Assembly (NCBI GenBank): GCA_051208035.1
Contig: JBPJFZ010000008.1
Coordinates: 1-64,000, forward strand
From: JACKOB01 sp024234575
Lineage (GTDB): Bacteria; Pseudomonadota; Gammaproteobacteria; Pseudomonadales; Oleiphilaceae
DNA length: 64,000 nt
Reading direction: 5' to 3'
Under the pieces are notes generated by a model. It ran no database searches and was not told where the DNA came from. It saw only the letters and a list, made by a program, of their open reading frames with translations. This document shows positions 1 to 8,590 of this stretch, piece after piece. The translations under genes and the position numbers were made by a program. How positions within the stretch are numbered: the stretch's first letter is position 1; each line of letters begins with the position of its first letter.

Positions 1-85
1 CCCATCCCGAACTCAGTAGTGAAACCGTCCAGCGCCGATGGTAGTGTGGGGTCTCCCCATGTGAGAGTAGGTCATCGTCAGGCTT
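1..85 (+). rRNA. rrf: 5S ribosomal RNA, 3' part
   Basis: The first bases match the 3' two thirds of bacterial 5S rRNA. The conserved segment CCGAACTCAG, the loop around AGCGCCGATGGTAGTGTGGG and the closing stretch ending CAGGCT are all present. The 5' part lies outside the window, so this is a partial gene at the end of an rRNA operon transcribed left to right. The exact 3' end is estimated by comparison with the E. coli molecule. Confidence 0.93.
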
Positions 86-91
86 TTATTG

Positions 92-122
92 AAGGCCCTG
101 CTAGTGATAGCAGGGCCTTTTT
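92..122 (+). terminator. Rho-independent terminator of the rRNA operon
   Basis: A perfect 12-bp stem (AAGGCCCTGCTA at 92-103, TAGCAGGGCCTT at 108-119) closes a GTGA loop and runs into five T residues. It sits immediately behind the 5S rRNA. Confidence 0.93.
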
Positions 123-271
123 CGTTTGCGAATAATTATTATCATTGATGATGTTTTTGTGGTGGGATTATCAGCTCTAAATTTTAGCTGATGTAGTGTA
201 AAATCATCGGTAATGATTATAGGGTAGTCCAACTTCATATTAATCAAACGTGTGTCAAGGGTGCTATTGAT

Positions 272-1819
272 ATGACAGCAAATAATAAATTGGTAATTTT
301 TGATACAACATTGAGAGATGGGGAACAAAGCCCTGGTGCTTCAATGACAAAGTCTGAAAAACTGCGTATAGCTAAAGTATTGGAGAAAATGAAGGTTGAT
401 GTCATTGAGGCAGGCTTTGCGATAGCTAGCGTTGGTGATTTCGAATCCGTCAAGGCCATTGCTGAAACGATTCGTGAGTCAACGATTTGTAGTCTGTCGC
501 GGGCGCTTGATAAAGATATTGATAGAGCTGCGGAAGCATTGAGAGGGGCTGAGTCGGCGCGAATACATACATTTATTGCGACATCGCCTATTCACATGAA
601 ATATAAGTTACAAATGACACCGGACAGCGTATTGGAACAGGCTGTTCACGCTGTAAAGAGGGCTAGAAAATATACGGATGATGTAGAGTTTTCTTGTGAA
701 GATGCTGGACGTTCGGAATTAGATTTTTTGTGTAGGATTATTGAGGCGGCCATCGACGCTGGTGCTAGAACTATTAATATTCCAGATACTGTTGGTTACG
801 CAATACCGCGCCAGTTTGGAGAAACCATTAAGTCTTTGCTAGAAAGAGTCCCTAACGCCGATAAGGCTATTTTTTCCGTTCATTGCCACAATGATTTAGG
901 GTTGGCGGTCGCGAACTCATTAGAGGCTGTACAGAACGGGGCGCGTCAGATTGAATGTACAATCAATGGCCTTGGAGAAAGGGCGGGCAATGCTTCTCTT
1001 GAGGAGGTTGTTATGGCTGTGCAGACAAGACAGGATCTGTTTAACGTTTCTACGAGAATAGATACGACTCAAATTGTCCCTGCGTCGCGATTAGTTTCAA
1101 CGGTAACTGGGTTTCCTGTTCAACCAAACAAAGCTATTGTGGGAGCCAATGCATTTGCTCATGAGTCAGGTATACACCAGGATGGAATTCTCAAAAAGAG
1201 AGAAACATATGAAATTATGCGGGCACAAGATGTTGGCTGGCATAATAATAGTCTGATTCTTGGTAAACATTCTGGAAGAAATGCGTTTAAGAGTCGACTG
1301 GAAGAACTTGGTATCTCACTAGAAAGTGAAGGTGCATTGAATGATGCATTTTTACGATTTAAAGATCTGGCAGACAAAAAGCATGAGATATTTGATGAAG
1401 ACTTGCAGGCACTGGTGACGGATACGGTATCAATGGCCTTAAATGATGAGTTTCAACTTGTCTGTATGCGGGTTTGCAGTGAAACTGGAGTTGCCCCTTG
1501 TTCAACCGTGACGCTTAGAGTGGGGAAGAAAGAAGTTTCGGCAAACTCAGAAGGTAGTGGACCGGTTGATGCGACATACAAGGCAATTGAGAAGATTGCT
1601 CTGTCTGGGGTGAGTCTACAGCTTTATTCAGTTAATGCGATCACCAGTGGCACTGATTCTCAAGGTGAGGTTACTGTGCGTTTGGAAAAGGATGGTCGAA
1701 TAGTAAATGGAATGGGGGCAGATACAGACATAGTCATTGCTTCGGCCAGGGCATACATAAATGGATTGAATTTAATGTCTGCAGATAACTCGCGCCAGCA
1801 TCCTCAGAGCAGCGTTTAA
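272..1819 (+). CDS. leuA: 2-isopropylmalate synthase
   Basis: Condenses acetyl-CoA with 2-oxoisovalerate, the first step of leucine biosynthesis, in the cytosol. At 515 residues it matches the E. coli type. The N-terminal TIM barrel opens with FDTTLRDGEQ (residues 10-19, catalytic R15/D16) and carries the metal-binding HCHNDLG (204-210) and the GERAGNASLEEV segment. HESGIHQDG follows in the linker, and a C-terminal LeuA regulatory domain (about 390-500) should confer leucine feedback inhibition. The gene stands alone behind an rRNA terminator, not in a leuABCD operon. The 150-bp upstream gap is AT-rich with a short inverted repeat (170-176/186-192). I could not identify a leucine-rich leader peptide there. 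Confidence 0.95.
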   Translation: MTANNKLVIFDTTLRDGEQSPGASMTKSEKLRIAKVLEKMKVDVIEAGFAIASVGDFESVKAIAETIRESTICSLSRALDKDIDRAAEALRGAESARIHTFIATSPIHMKYKLQMTPDSVLEQAVHAVKRARKYTDDVEFSCEDAGRSELDFLCRIIEAAIDAGARTINIPDTVGYAIPRQFGETIKSLLERVPNADKAIFSVHCHNDLGLAVANSLEAVQNGARQIECTINGLGERAGNASLEEVVMAVQTRQDLFNVSTRIDTTQIVPASRLVSTVTGFPVQPNKAIVGANAFAHESGIHQDGILKKRETYEIMRAQDVGWHNNSLILGKHSGRNAFKSRLEELGISLESEGALNDAFLRFKDLADKKHEIFDEDLQALVTDTVSMALNDEFQLVCMRVCSETGVAPCSTVTLRVGKKEVSANSEGSGPVDATYKAIEKIALSGVSLQLYSVNAITSGTDSQGEVTVRLEKDGRIVNGMGADTDIVIASARAYINGLNLMSADNSRQHPQSSV

Positions 1820-1827
1820 ATCTAAGT

Positions 1828-2574
1828 ATGAGCCATAAGTTAAAGTTATTATCTGTGAATTCTTGGACTTCATGGGCGCAATTGCCTGGTGCTTCACCAA
1901 GGCGAAATGTCGTGCACCTTGCAAAGGGTATAACTTGTGCTTTAGGTGGCGAGAGTGAGTCATCTGTTCAGAGTGGTTTCGAAAATGAGTTATCCCTGCT
2001 AGACGTTCCACACAAGATGGGGCTGAGTAGTTTTTCGGTCGTTACTCAGAAAGCTGAAGTGCCAAATGAAGTGGCAGTCAAGAGCAAGGAGTTGGGGGCG
2101 GGGGAAGGTGCGCTATCTGGCTTAGAAGATATCTTGTTTATTCTGGATGGTAGGACGCTATTTGTCGCGGATCGCATGGATAGTAATGTTCAGGGTGGCG
2201 GCTTCTTAGCCAATGTTTTGAAGGCGCTTTCGGGTCAAAACTGTCCTGCTGAGCAGTTTCATTTAACTTGGCCGCCATTTGATTGTGTTGGGCTGCCTGC
2301 CCAAGATGAAAAACACTTCGTCATGACTTTGAGCAGGTTAATAACAGAATGCACTAAGGGCGTGACTCTTTCTTCAATCGTTACATTTGGGCCTAATGTG
2401 AGAAAACTATTCGATCTATTAACCAGTGAAAAAGGTTTGCATATGGCCGGCTCGCAATGGCCGAAGTTGATTGAGCTACCTTCCGTTGACTCTATCGTAT
2501 TGTCCGAAGTTAAAAAGAAAGAAGTATGGGATGCGCTTAAATTTATGAGGCTAAAGGACAGTGCCCAAGCATAG
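1828..2574 (+). CDS. holD: Probable DNA polymerase III psi subunit (HolD-like), divergent
   Basis: This 248-residue protein shows no strong motif by eye. Two things suggest psi, the clamp-loader accessory subunit that links chi to the tau/gamma complex. First, it sits directly upstream of rimI and overlaps it by 14 bp, the holD-rimI arrangement of E. coli. Second, a longer, poorly conserved 'cryptic psi' is known at this locus in pseudomonads. The N-terminus (LLSVNSWTSWAQLPGASPRR, residues 7-26) vaguely resembles the tryptophan- and arginine-containing psi tail that contacts chi. Residues about 95-245 (from LEDILFILDG to the end) would form the folded domain, and the middle (50-95) is low in conserved character. 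The alternative is an unrelated conserved hypothetical protein. The functional call is inference. Confidence 0.5.
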   Translation: MSHKLKLLSVNSWTSWAQLPGASPRRNVVHLAKGITCALGGESESSVQSGFENELSLLDVPHKMGLSSFSVVTQKAEVPNEVAVKSKELGAGEGALSGLEDILFILDGRTLFVADRMDSNVQGGGFLANVLKALSGQNCPAEQFHLTWPPFDCVGLPAQDEKHFVMTLSRLITECTKGVTLSSIVTFGPNVRKLFDLLTSEKGLHMAGSQWPKLIELPSVDSIVLSEVKKKEVWDALKFMRLKDSAQA

Positions 2575-3043
2575 TAATGGTTTTCCCTTGCGGCTAGCTA
2601 ATCTAGATGATGTTGACTTAATACTAAGTATCGAGCGTGCCTCATACACCCACCCTTGGACAGAGGCTATTCTTAAGGATTGTATTAAACCTGGTTATGA
2701 GGTTTGGGTTGTACACAAGCCCGGTGATAGAGCGGAGATAATAGGGTATGGCGTAATTAGTGCGGCAGCTTGCGAAGCTCATCTGCTGAATTTATGTGTA
2801 TCCTCAGGTTTTAGAGGGGAGGGGGTGGCGGCTTACCTCTTGAGTCATTTAATGTTTCGGGGCATGCAGCTTAATGCCGATACCATGTTTTTAGAGGTTA
2901 GAGAATCCAATAAACCGGCTATTTCTCTTTATTCTAAAGTTGGGTTCAATGAAATAGGGCTTAGGAAGGGCTATTACCCAACTCATCAGGGAGTGGAAAG
3001 CGCGATCGTTATGGCGTGCGAGCTGAACCTTTGGGTTGAATAG
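2561..3043 (+). CDS. rimI: Ribosomal protein S18 alanine N-acetyltransferase
   Basis: A GNAT-family acetyltransferase of 160 residues that acetylates the N-terminal alanine of S18. The acetyl-CoA-binding motif A is RGEGVA (85-90). The C-terminal half, with FLEVRESNKPAISLY followed by GFNEIGLRKGYY, is diagnostic of RimI. Translation starts at a GTG inside the end of the upstream gene (14-bp overlap), which suggests translational coupling. Confidence 0.9.
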   Translation: MPKHSNGFPLRLANLDDVDLILSIERASYTHPWTEAILKDCIKPGYEVWVVHKPGDRAEIIGYGVISAAACEAHLLNLCVSSGFRGEGVAAYLLSHLMFRGMQLNADTMFLEVRESNKPAISLYSKVGFNEIGLRKGYYPTHQGVESAIVMACELNLWVE

Positions 3044-3139
3044 CTAAAGGGTAATAAGTTGTTCCAGCTCAGTCTTAATTTTTAAATATATATTTCAAAT
3101 ATTTAGTTTCGAGTCATCGTTATTATTAAAAGTGATCCA

Positions 3140-4720
3140 ATGAATTCTATTGCAAAAGAAATTGATAAAAGAAGAACGTTCGCAATTATATCTCACCCTG
3201 ATGCAGGTAAAACTACTATTACGGAGAAGCTATTACTATTCGGACGCGCGTTGCAGCGTGCCGGTACTGTTAAAGGAAAAAAGAGTGGGCAGCATGCTAA
3301 GTCAGACTGGATGGAGATGGAAAAGGAGAGGGGAATATCTGTAACGACTTCGGTAATGCAGTTTCCGTACAAGAATGCGTTGGTTAACCTTTTGGATACA
3401 CCAGGGCACGAGGATTTTTCTGAGGACACATACCGGACGTTGACTGCGGTCGATTCTTGTTTAATGGTGATTGATGCAGCTAAGGGTGTAGAGGATAGAA
3501 CGATCAAGTTAATGGACGTTACTCGGTTGCGTGACACGCCAATATTGACCTTTATGAACAAGCTTGACAGGGATGTTCGTGATCCCGTTGAGTTGATGGA
3601 CGAAGTTGAAAATATTCTAAAGATTACCTGCGCACCCATAACTTGGCCCATAGGTATGGGAAAGAGCTTCAAGGGTGTTTACCATATCCTGCAGGACACA
3701 GTGATACTTTATGAGTCCGGTCTAGGTGATCAAATTCAGGACTCTAAAGTTATTAAAGGTATTGATAATCCAGAAATTGATGCAGCGCTTGGTGGTTATG
3801 CGGACCAATTGCGTGAAGAGATTGATCTGGTAAAGGCCGCTGCAGCAGAGTTCAGTTTAGAAGAGTTTATGGCAGGACAGTTAACCCCTGTATTTTTTGG
3901 TACTGCTTTGGGTAACTTCGGCGTCGACCATATTTTGGATGGATTAATTAATTGGGCGCCAAAGCCATTGTCGAGGGAGTCTGATGTTCGCGTGATTGAG
4001 CCAGTAGAGGAATCTTTTACTGGTTTTGTTTTTAAGATCCAGGCAAATATGGATCCGCTTCATCGTGACCGAATTGCTTTTCTGCGTGTCTGTTCGGGTC
4101 GCTATGAGCAGGGGATGAAAATTAAGCATGTTCGGTTGGGAAAGGATGTCAGAATTTCCGATGCTCTTACTTTTATGGCAGGAGATCGGACCAGGGTTGA
4201 GGAGGCGTTTGCCGGTGATATCATTGGCTTGCATAATCACGGTACAATTCAGATCGGCGATAGTTTTACTTCAGGAGAAGACCTTAAATTTACGGGTATT
4301 CCGAATTTTGCGCCGGAGTTGTTTAGGCGTATCAGGTTAAAGGATCCGCTTAAAATGAAACAGCTTCAGAAGGGGTTGATCCAGTTGTCTGAGGAGGGGG
4401 CTGTACAGGTTTTTCGTCCCCTCATCAATAATGACCTGATTGTGGGGGCGGTAGGTGTGCTTCAGTTTGATGTGGTTGTTCATCGACTGCGATCAGAATA
4501 CAAAGTAGAAGCGGTGTATGAGCCGGTTAATGTTGCCACAGCTCGCTGGGTTGATTGTTCTGATGCGGTTAAATTCGAAGCTTTTAAGGTTAAATGTGGC
4601 GACAATATAGCACTCGATGGTGGTGACAATTTTACCTATATTGCGCCAACAATGGTTAATCTGCAGCTGGTTCAGGAAAGGCATCCTGAGGTTGTATTTA
4701 GAAAAACGCGAGAGCACTAA
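3140..4720 (+). CDS. prfC: Peptide chain release factor 3
   Basis: RF3 is the GTPase that recycles RF1/RF2 from the ribosome after termination. At 526 residues it has normal length. The GTP-binding motifs are complete: HPDAGKTT (19-26), DTPGHE (86-91) and NKLD (140-143). A switch I region containing ERGISV distinguishes translational GTPases of the EF-G/RF3 group, and domains II and III follow. The 96-bp gap upstream is very AT-rich and contains the palindrome AAATATATATTT, so it may hold its own promoter, though no clear -35/-10 pair stands out. yjjV starts 8 bp behind the stop. Confidence 0.96.
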   Translation: MNSIAKEIDKRRTFAIISHPDAGKTTITEKLLLFGRALQRAGTVKGKKSGQHAKSDWMEMEKERGISVTTSVMQFPYKNALVNLLDTPGHEDFSEDTYRTLTAVDSCLMVIDAAKGVEDRTIKLMDVTRLRDTPILTFMNKLDRDVRDPVELMDEVENILKITCAPITWPIGMGKSFKGVYHILQDTVILYESGLGDQIQDSKVIKGIDNPEIDAALGGYADQLREEIDLVKAAAAEFSLEEFMAGQLTPVFFGTALGNFGVDHILDGLINWAPKPLSRESDVRVIEPVEESFTGFVFKIQANMDPLHRDRIAFLRVCSGRYEQGMKIKHVRLGKDVRISDALTFMAGDRTRVEEAFAGDIIGLHNHGTIQIGDSFTSGEDLKFTGIPNFAPELFRRIRLKDPLKMKQLQKGLIQLSEEGAVQVFRPLINNDLIVGAVGVLQFDVVVHRLRSEYKVEAVYEPVNVATARWVDCSDAVKFEAFKVKCGDNIALDGGDNFTYIAPTMVNLQLVQERHPEVVFRKTREH

Positions 4721-4728
4721 TAGTACAG

Positions 4729-5496
4729 ATGATTGTTGATACGCACTGCCATCTTGATTTTGAAGCGTTGCAGCCTCTGTTGGCTGCAGAAATGGCTAAG
4801 TGCACCCTAAGTGGTATTCAGGGGTTTCTTATTCCTGGAGTAAAAAGAGAATTTTGGCGTAGGCAAGAAGCTCTTAAGTCTGAATATCCGAATTGCCGCA
4901 TTGCATTAGGTCTACATCCTTATTATATAGGTGAGCATCATTTGGATGATGTAGATAAGTTGCGGGAGTGGATTACTTGTCGTAAAGGTGTCTGCGCGAT
5001 AGGTGAAATTGGCTTGGACAAAGAGTTTGACCGATGGGATCTTCAGATCGAATTATTTAGATTGCAGGTTCGGTTGGCTAGTCAGTATTCTTTACCGATT
5101 TTGATCCACTCAAGGAGGGCGCATTCAGAGATTCTGCATCTGCTTGTTGATGAGAAGTTTCGTGGCCGCGGGGTAGTTCATGGTTTCAGTGGTAGTTATG
5201 AATTGGCTAGGGAGTACTGGCACAAAGGGATTTATATAGGCGTAGGTGGGGTAATTACTTACCCAAAAGCCTCGAAAACACGAGCAGCAATAGCCAAGAT
5301 GCCTTTGTGTTCTCTCCTCATTGAAACTGATGCACCATCGATGCCAATTTACCAACAAGAAGGGAGGTATAACCTTCCCTCTAATATTATTCGTGTGTTA
5401 AATGCGCTGAGTTCTTTAAGAGCTGAGCCTGAGGCAGTTGTGCGTGATCAGGTTTATGAAAACAGCTGCATTCTTTTAGGATTAAATAAGTGGTAA
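4729..5496 (+). CDS. yjjV: TatD-family metal-dependent hydrolase, YjjV type
   Basis: A 255-residue TIM-barrel hydrolase of the TatD family, which are metal-dependent DNases or phosphoesterases. Metal ligands are visible: H6 and H8 in DTHCHLD, E93 in GEIGLD, H127 in LIHSRR, H151 in VVHGFSGS and D201 in ETDAP. The segment GVGGVITYPKASKTR (171-185) and the HSRR motif are closest to E. coli YjjV rather than TatD or YcfH. It probably forms an operon with prfC (8-bp gap). In E. coli yjjV also lies near prfC. The physiological substrate is not evident from the sequence. Confidence 0.88.
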   Translation: MIVDTHCHLDFEALQPLLAAEMAKCTLSGIQGFLIPGVKREFWRRQEALKSEYPNCRIALGLHPYYIGEHHLDDVDKLREWITCRKGVCAIGEIGLDKEFDRWDLQIELFRLQVRLASQYSLPILIHSRRAHSEILHLLVDEKFRGRGVVHGFSGSYELAREYWHKGIYIGVGGVITYPKASKTRAAIAKMPLCSLLIETDAPSMPIYQQEGRYNLPSNIIRVLNALSSLRAEPEAVVRDQVYENSCILLGLNKW

Positions 5497-5503
5497 AAAG
5501 GTG

Positions 5504-5663
5504 TGGCAGATTGGTGGAATATTAATTATAATGCTCGCCCTAAATTTTGGCAGCGTAGTAAGGCAAGCCCCGGCCTAATCTATCTGCCAACAATGGAACA
5601 TCCTATTGATGCTGATAGCAATTCGATAGCTTGATAGATCGCGAATATTTAAGGCGGGATTAA
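5504..5663 (+). promoter_or_regulatory. Leader region of rplM-rpsI, possible structured 5' UTR
   Basis: The 167-bp gap before rplM contains a long-range complementary pair, TGGCAGA (5504-5510) and TCTGCCA (5583-5589), enclosing about 70 nt. Three similar GATAG words follow just before the ribosome binding site AAGGCGGG. E. coli L13 represses its own mRNA through the leader, so a regulatory structure here is plausible. I could not fix a promoter or match a known leader. Confidence 0.3.
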
Positions 5664-6092
5664 ATGAAAACATTAAGTGCAAAGCCAGAAGCAGTGAAAC
5701 GCGACTGGTTTGTTGTTGATGCGGCAGGCAAAACGTTAGGTCGTTTGTCTACGGAAATTGCTCATCGACTGAGGGGCAAGCATAAGCCAGTGTATACTCC
5801 TCATGTTGATACTGGTGATTATATTGTTGTCGTCAACGCAGAAAAAGTGCGAGTTACCGGTAACAAAACGACTGATAAGATGTACTATCGTCACACTGGT
5901 TATATCGGCGGCATAAAATCTATGTCTTTTGATAAATTGATTGACCATGCCCCTGAGAGAGTAATTCAAACAGCGGTTAAGGGTATGTTGCCAAAAGGTC
6001 CATTAGGCCGTGCAATGTTCAAGAAACTTAAGGTATATGCGGGTACTGATCATCCGCATACGGCTCAGCAACCTAAAGAACTGGAAATTTAA
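5664..6092 (+). CDS. rplM: 50S ribosomal protein L13
   Basis: An early-assembly protein of the large ribosomal subunit, 142 residues as in E. coli. Recognisable segments are MKTLSAKPEAVKRDWFVVDA at the start, LGRLSTEIAHRLRGKHK, and the C-terminal KGMLPKGPLGR followed by YAGTDHPHTAQQP. A strong ribosome binding site (AAGGCGGG) precedes the ATG. It is the first gene of the conserved rplM-rpsI operon, 12 bp before rpsI. Confidence 0.98.
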   Translation: MKTLSAKPEAVKRDWFVVDAAGKTLGRLSTEIAHRLRGKHKPVYTPHVDTGDYIVVVNAEKVRVTGNKTTDKMYYRHTGYIGGIKSMSFDKLIDHAPERVIQTAVKGMLPKGPLGRAMFKKLKVYAGTDHPHTAQQPKELEI

Positions 6093-6104
6093 AGGAAGGC
6101 GGTT

Positions 6105-6497
6105 ATGTCAGTAGCACAGAATTACGGGACTGGTCGTCGCAAAACCTCTACAGCTAGAGTGTTTTTGCGTTCAGGAACAGGAAACATTAGTGTTAATAAT
6201 CGTCCCCTTGATGTCTTTTTTGGGCGAGAGACCGCTCGAATGGTTGTTCGTCAGCCGCTAGAGTTAGTTGAAATGCTTGATAAGTTTGATGTTATGGTGA
6301 CAGTGAAAGGTGGTGGCACCACTGGCCAGGCTGGCGCTATTCGTCATGGGATTACGCGCGCATTGATGGAGTACGATGAAACATTGCGCCCTGCATTGAG
6401 AAAAGCAGGATATGTTACTCGTGATGCGCGAGAAGTTGAGCGTAAGAAGGTTGGTCTGCGCAAAGCTCGTAAGCGTCCTCAGTACTCTAAGCGATAA
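6105..6497 (+). CDS. rpsI: 30S ribosomal protein S9
   Basis: A small-subunit protein of 130 residues whose C-terminal tail reaches the P-site tRNA. The tail ends RKRPQYSKR with the conserved final Lys-Arg, and the start YGTGRRKTSTARVFLR is typical. A ribosome binding site (AAGGAAGG) lies before the ATG. An intrinsic terminator follows 22 bp behind the stop. Confidence 0.98.
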   Translation: MSVAQNYGTGRRKTSTARVFLRSGTGNISVNNRPLDVFFGRETARMVVRQPLELVEMLDKFDVMVTVKGGGTTGQAGAIRHGITRALMEYDETLRPALRKAGYVTRDAREVERKKVGLRKARKRPQYSKR

Positions 6498-6519
6498 AAT
6501 CCGCTTAGTGACAGTTTGC

Positions 6520-6554
6520 AAAACGCCCGGGTGTGTAAGCAGTCGGGCGTTTTT
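6520..6554 (+). terminator. Rho-independent terminator of rplM-rpsI
   Basis: Stem AAAACGCCCG (6520-6529) pairs with CGGGCGTTTT (6544-6553) around a 14-nt loop and ends in a T tract. Confidence 0.88.
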
Positions 6555-6764
6555 GTCTAAATGGCATGGAAGTGGGCTAAAAACTGCTTTAGATCAAATG
6601 GTTGTGCTGTTTAATACGTGCTTGTATGCATGTGAGAGACGTTTATTCTTGTAACGAACAGTCAATTTCATTACCATTTGTGCCGTTTAAATTTGGGTCA
6701 TTAGTTCCAGACATAGAGCTTGTTATGTGAGCATAGCGAGACAATTACATTGGGAGAATCCAAT

Positions 6765-7358
6765 ATGAGTAATGGCGACGTGAACCAAAGTCGGCGCCGA
6801 CTTCTGGTCGGTGCAACTTCGGTTGTTGGTGGTGTTGGTGTCGTCGGAGTTGCTGTTCCTTTCGTTGCGTCATGGAATCCGAGCGCAAAAGCGAAAGCTG
6901 CAGGTGCCCCCGTAAAAGTCAACATTGAAAAAGTAGAGCCGGGTCAGCAGATTACAGTTGAGTGGCGTGGACAGCCGGTATGGATTGTTCGCAGAACTCC
7001 TGAAATGCTTGCAAATCTGGATAAGTTGAGTGATGTTGTTGCCGATCCTCAGTCGGAGAAAAAGCAGCAGCCAGAATACGTGACTGGTGCTTATCGTGCC
7101 ATAAATTCTGAGTATATGATTATGGTTGGTATCTGTACTCACTTAGGGTGTTCCCCACAGTTTCGTCCAGAGGTTGCACCAGCAGATCTTGGAAAAGAAT
7201 GGCTGGGTGGTTTTTTCTGCCCCTGTCATGGATCAAAGTTTGATTTGGCTGGTCGTGTATTTAAGGGCGTTCCTGCACCTGCTAACTTGGTGGTTCCTCC
7301 CCATTACTATATCGATGATAAGACCGTTTTTATTGGATTGGATAAGGAGGGTGCATAA
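6765..7358 (+). CDS. petA: Ubiquinol-cytochrome c reductase iron-sulfur (Rieske) subunit
   Basis: Carries the [2Fe-2S] cluster that takes the first electron from ubiquinol in the bc1 complex, with its head on the periplasmic face. Cluster-binding boxes are CTHLGC (124-129) and CPCHG (152-156). The N-terminus has consecutive arginines (10-12) before a hydrophobic anchor (about 13-36), consistent with Tat export. I chose the ATG at 6765 because GGGAGA lies 7 bp upstream. An in-frame ATG at 6720 would add 15 unlikely residues. Its stop overlaps the petB start by one base. A 210-bp gap after rpsI should hold the pet promoter, which I could not place. Confidence 0.96.
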   Translation: MSNGDVNQSRRRLLVGATSVVGGVGVVGVAVPFVASWNPSAKAKAAGAPVKVNIEKVEPGQQITVEWRGQPVWIVRRTPEMLANLDKLSDVVADPQSEKKQQPEYVTGAYRAINSEYMIMVGICTHLGCSPQFRPEVAPADLGKEWLGGFFCPCHGSKFDLAGRVFKGVPAPANLVVPPHYYIDDKTVFIGLDKEGA

Positions 7359-8590
7359 TGCAAAAGTTAATTGAGTGGATTGATGCACGTCTTCCGGTGG
7401 TTGATGCTTTTGAACGCCATATGAGCAAATACTACGCACCAAAGAACTTTAATATGTGGTATTTCTTTGGGTCTCTGTCGCTTTTGGTTCTGGTTAATCA
7501 GTTGCTCACCGGCATTTGGCTAACAATGAGTTATAACCCCTCTGCAGAGGGCGCATTCGCTTCTGTTGAGTATATTATGCGAGATGTGGAATACGGTTGG
7601 TTGTTGCGATATCTGCACTCCACAGGTGCATCAGCCTTCTTTGTTGTTGTCTATCTGCATATGTTTAGAGGATTGATGTACGGTTCATACCGTAAGCCAA
7701 GAGAGCTTGTCTGGATCTTTGGGATGACGATTTATCTCGCGCTGATGGCTGAGGCGTTCATGGGCTATTTATTGCCATGGGGGCAGATGTCCTATTGGGG
7801 TGCCCAGGTTATTGTGTCTCTATTTGGTGCTATTCCATTTGTTGGAGATGATTTGGCTTTATGGATTCGCGGTGATTATTTGATATCAGGAATTACACTG
7901 AACAGGTTTTTTGCGCTTCATGTTGTTGCTTTACCTATTGTTCTTCTTGCCCTCGTTGTTCTCCATTTGCTTGCATTGCATGAAGTTGGTTCGAACAATC
8001 CTGATGGTGTTGAAATTAAAAAGGTGAAAGATGAGAACGGCATACCTAAAGACGGTATTCCATTCCACCCTTATTACACAGTCCATGATTTAGTAGCTGT
8101 GGTCGTATTTCTTTTTATATTTTGCGTAGTGGTGTTTTTCTTCCCTGAAATGAACGGATTTTTCATGGAGAAACCTAACTTTGAACCTGCTAACGCGTTG
8201 AAAACGCCTGATCATATAGCTCCAGTTTGGTACTTTACGCCGTTTTACGCAATGTTAAGAGCGGTGACTTATCCGTTGTTTGGCGTTGATGCCAAGTTTT
8301 GGGGCGTTGTGGTTATGGGTGGTGCCATTGCTATTCTGTTCGTGCTGCCGTGGCTTGATAGAAGTCCTGTTAAGTCGATTAGGTACAAAGGATTAATTAG
8401 TAAAGTGGCATTGTTGCTCTTTGCAATTAGCTTTGTAGTATTAGGATACCTTGGGGCGTTACCTTCAACGCCGGGTAGAACAATGGTGGCTCAGATTATG
8501 ACTACCGTTTATTTTGCGTTCTTCATTCTGATGCCTTGGTACAGCAAAATAGATAAAACTAAACCAGTTCCAGAGAGAGTGACCGGCTAA
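7358..8590 (+). CDS. petB: Cytochrome b subunit of the bc1 complex
   Basis: The integral membrane subunit that holds two b hemes and the Qo and Qi quinone sites. At 410 residues it is a fused, full-length bacterial cytochrome b with about eight membrane helices. Heme ligands appear as two histidine pairs, H87/H101 and H188/H203. The Qo-site motif usually written PEWY is PVWY here (289-292), a variant I recall from other beta- and gammaproteobacteria. Its ATG overlaps the petA stop and its TAA overlaps the petC start, so the three genes are tightly coupled. Confidence 0.97.
   Translation: MQKLIEWIDARLPVVDAFERHMSKYYAPKNFNMWYFFGSLSLLVLVNQLLTGIWLTMSYNPSAEGAFASVEYIMRDVEYGWLLRYLHSTGASAFFVVVYLHMFRGLMYGSYRKPRELVWIFGMTIYLALMAEAFMGYLLPWGQMSYWGAQVIVSLFGAIPFVGDDLALWIRGDYLISGITLNRFFALHVVALPIVLLALVVLHLLALHEVGSNNPDGVEIKKVKDENGIPKDGIPFHPYYTVHDLVAVVVFLFIFCVVVFFFPEMNGFFMEKPNFEPANALKTPDHIAPVWYFTPFYAMLRAVTYPLFGVDAKFWGVVVMGGAIAILFVLPWLDRSPVKSIRYKGLISKVALLLFAISFVVLGYLGALPSTPGRTMVAQIMTTVYFAFFILMPWYSKIDKTKPVPERVTG

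Noticed and set aside
123..271. Leucine leader/attenuator before leuA
   Set aside because: I found no leucine-rich short ORF and no terminator; only a weak 7-bp inverted repeat.
3193..3672. A 159-codon antisense frame in prfC
   Set aside because: Shadow of the well-conserved prfC frame. Similar long antisense frames in rsmH, ftsZ and the receptor genes were dropped for the same reason.
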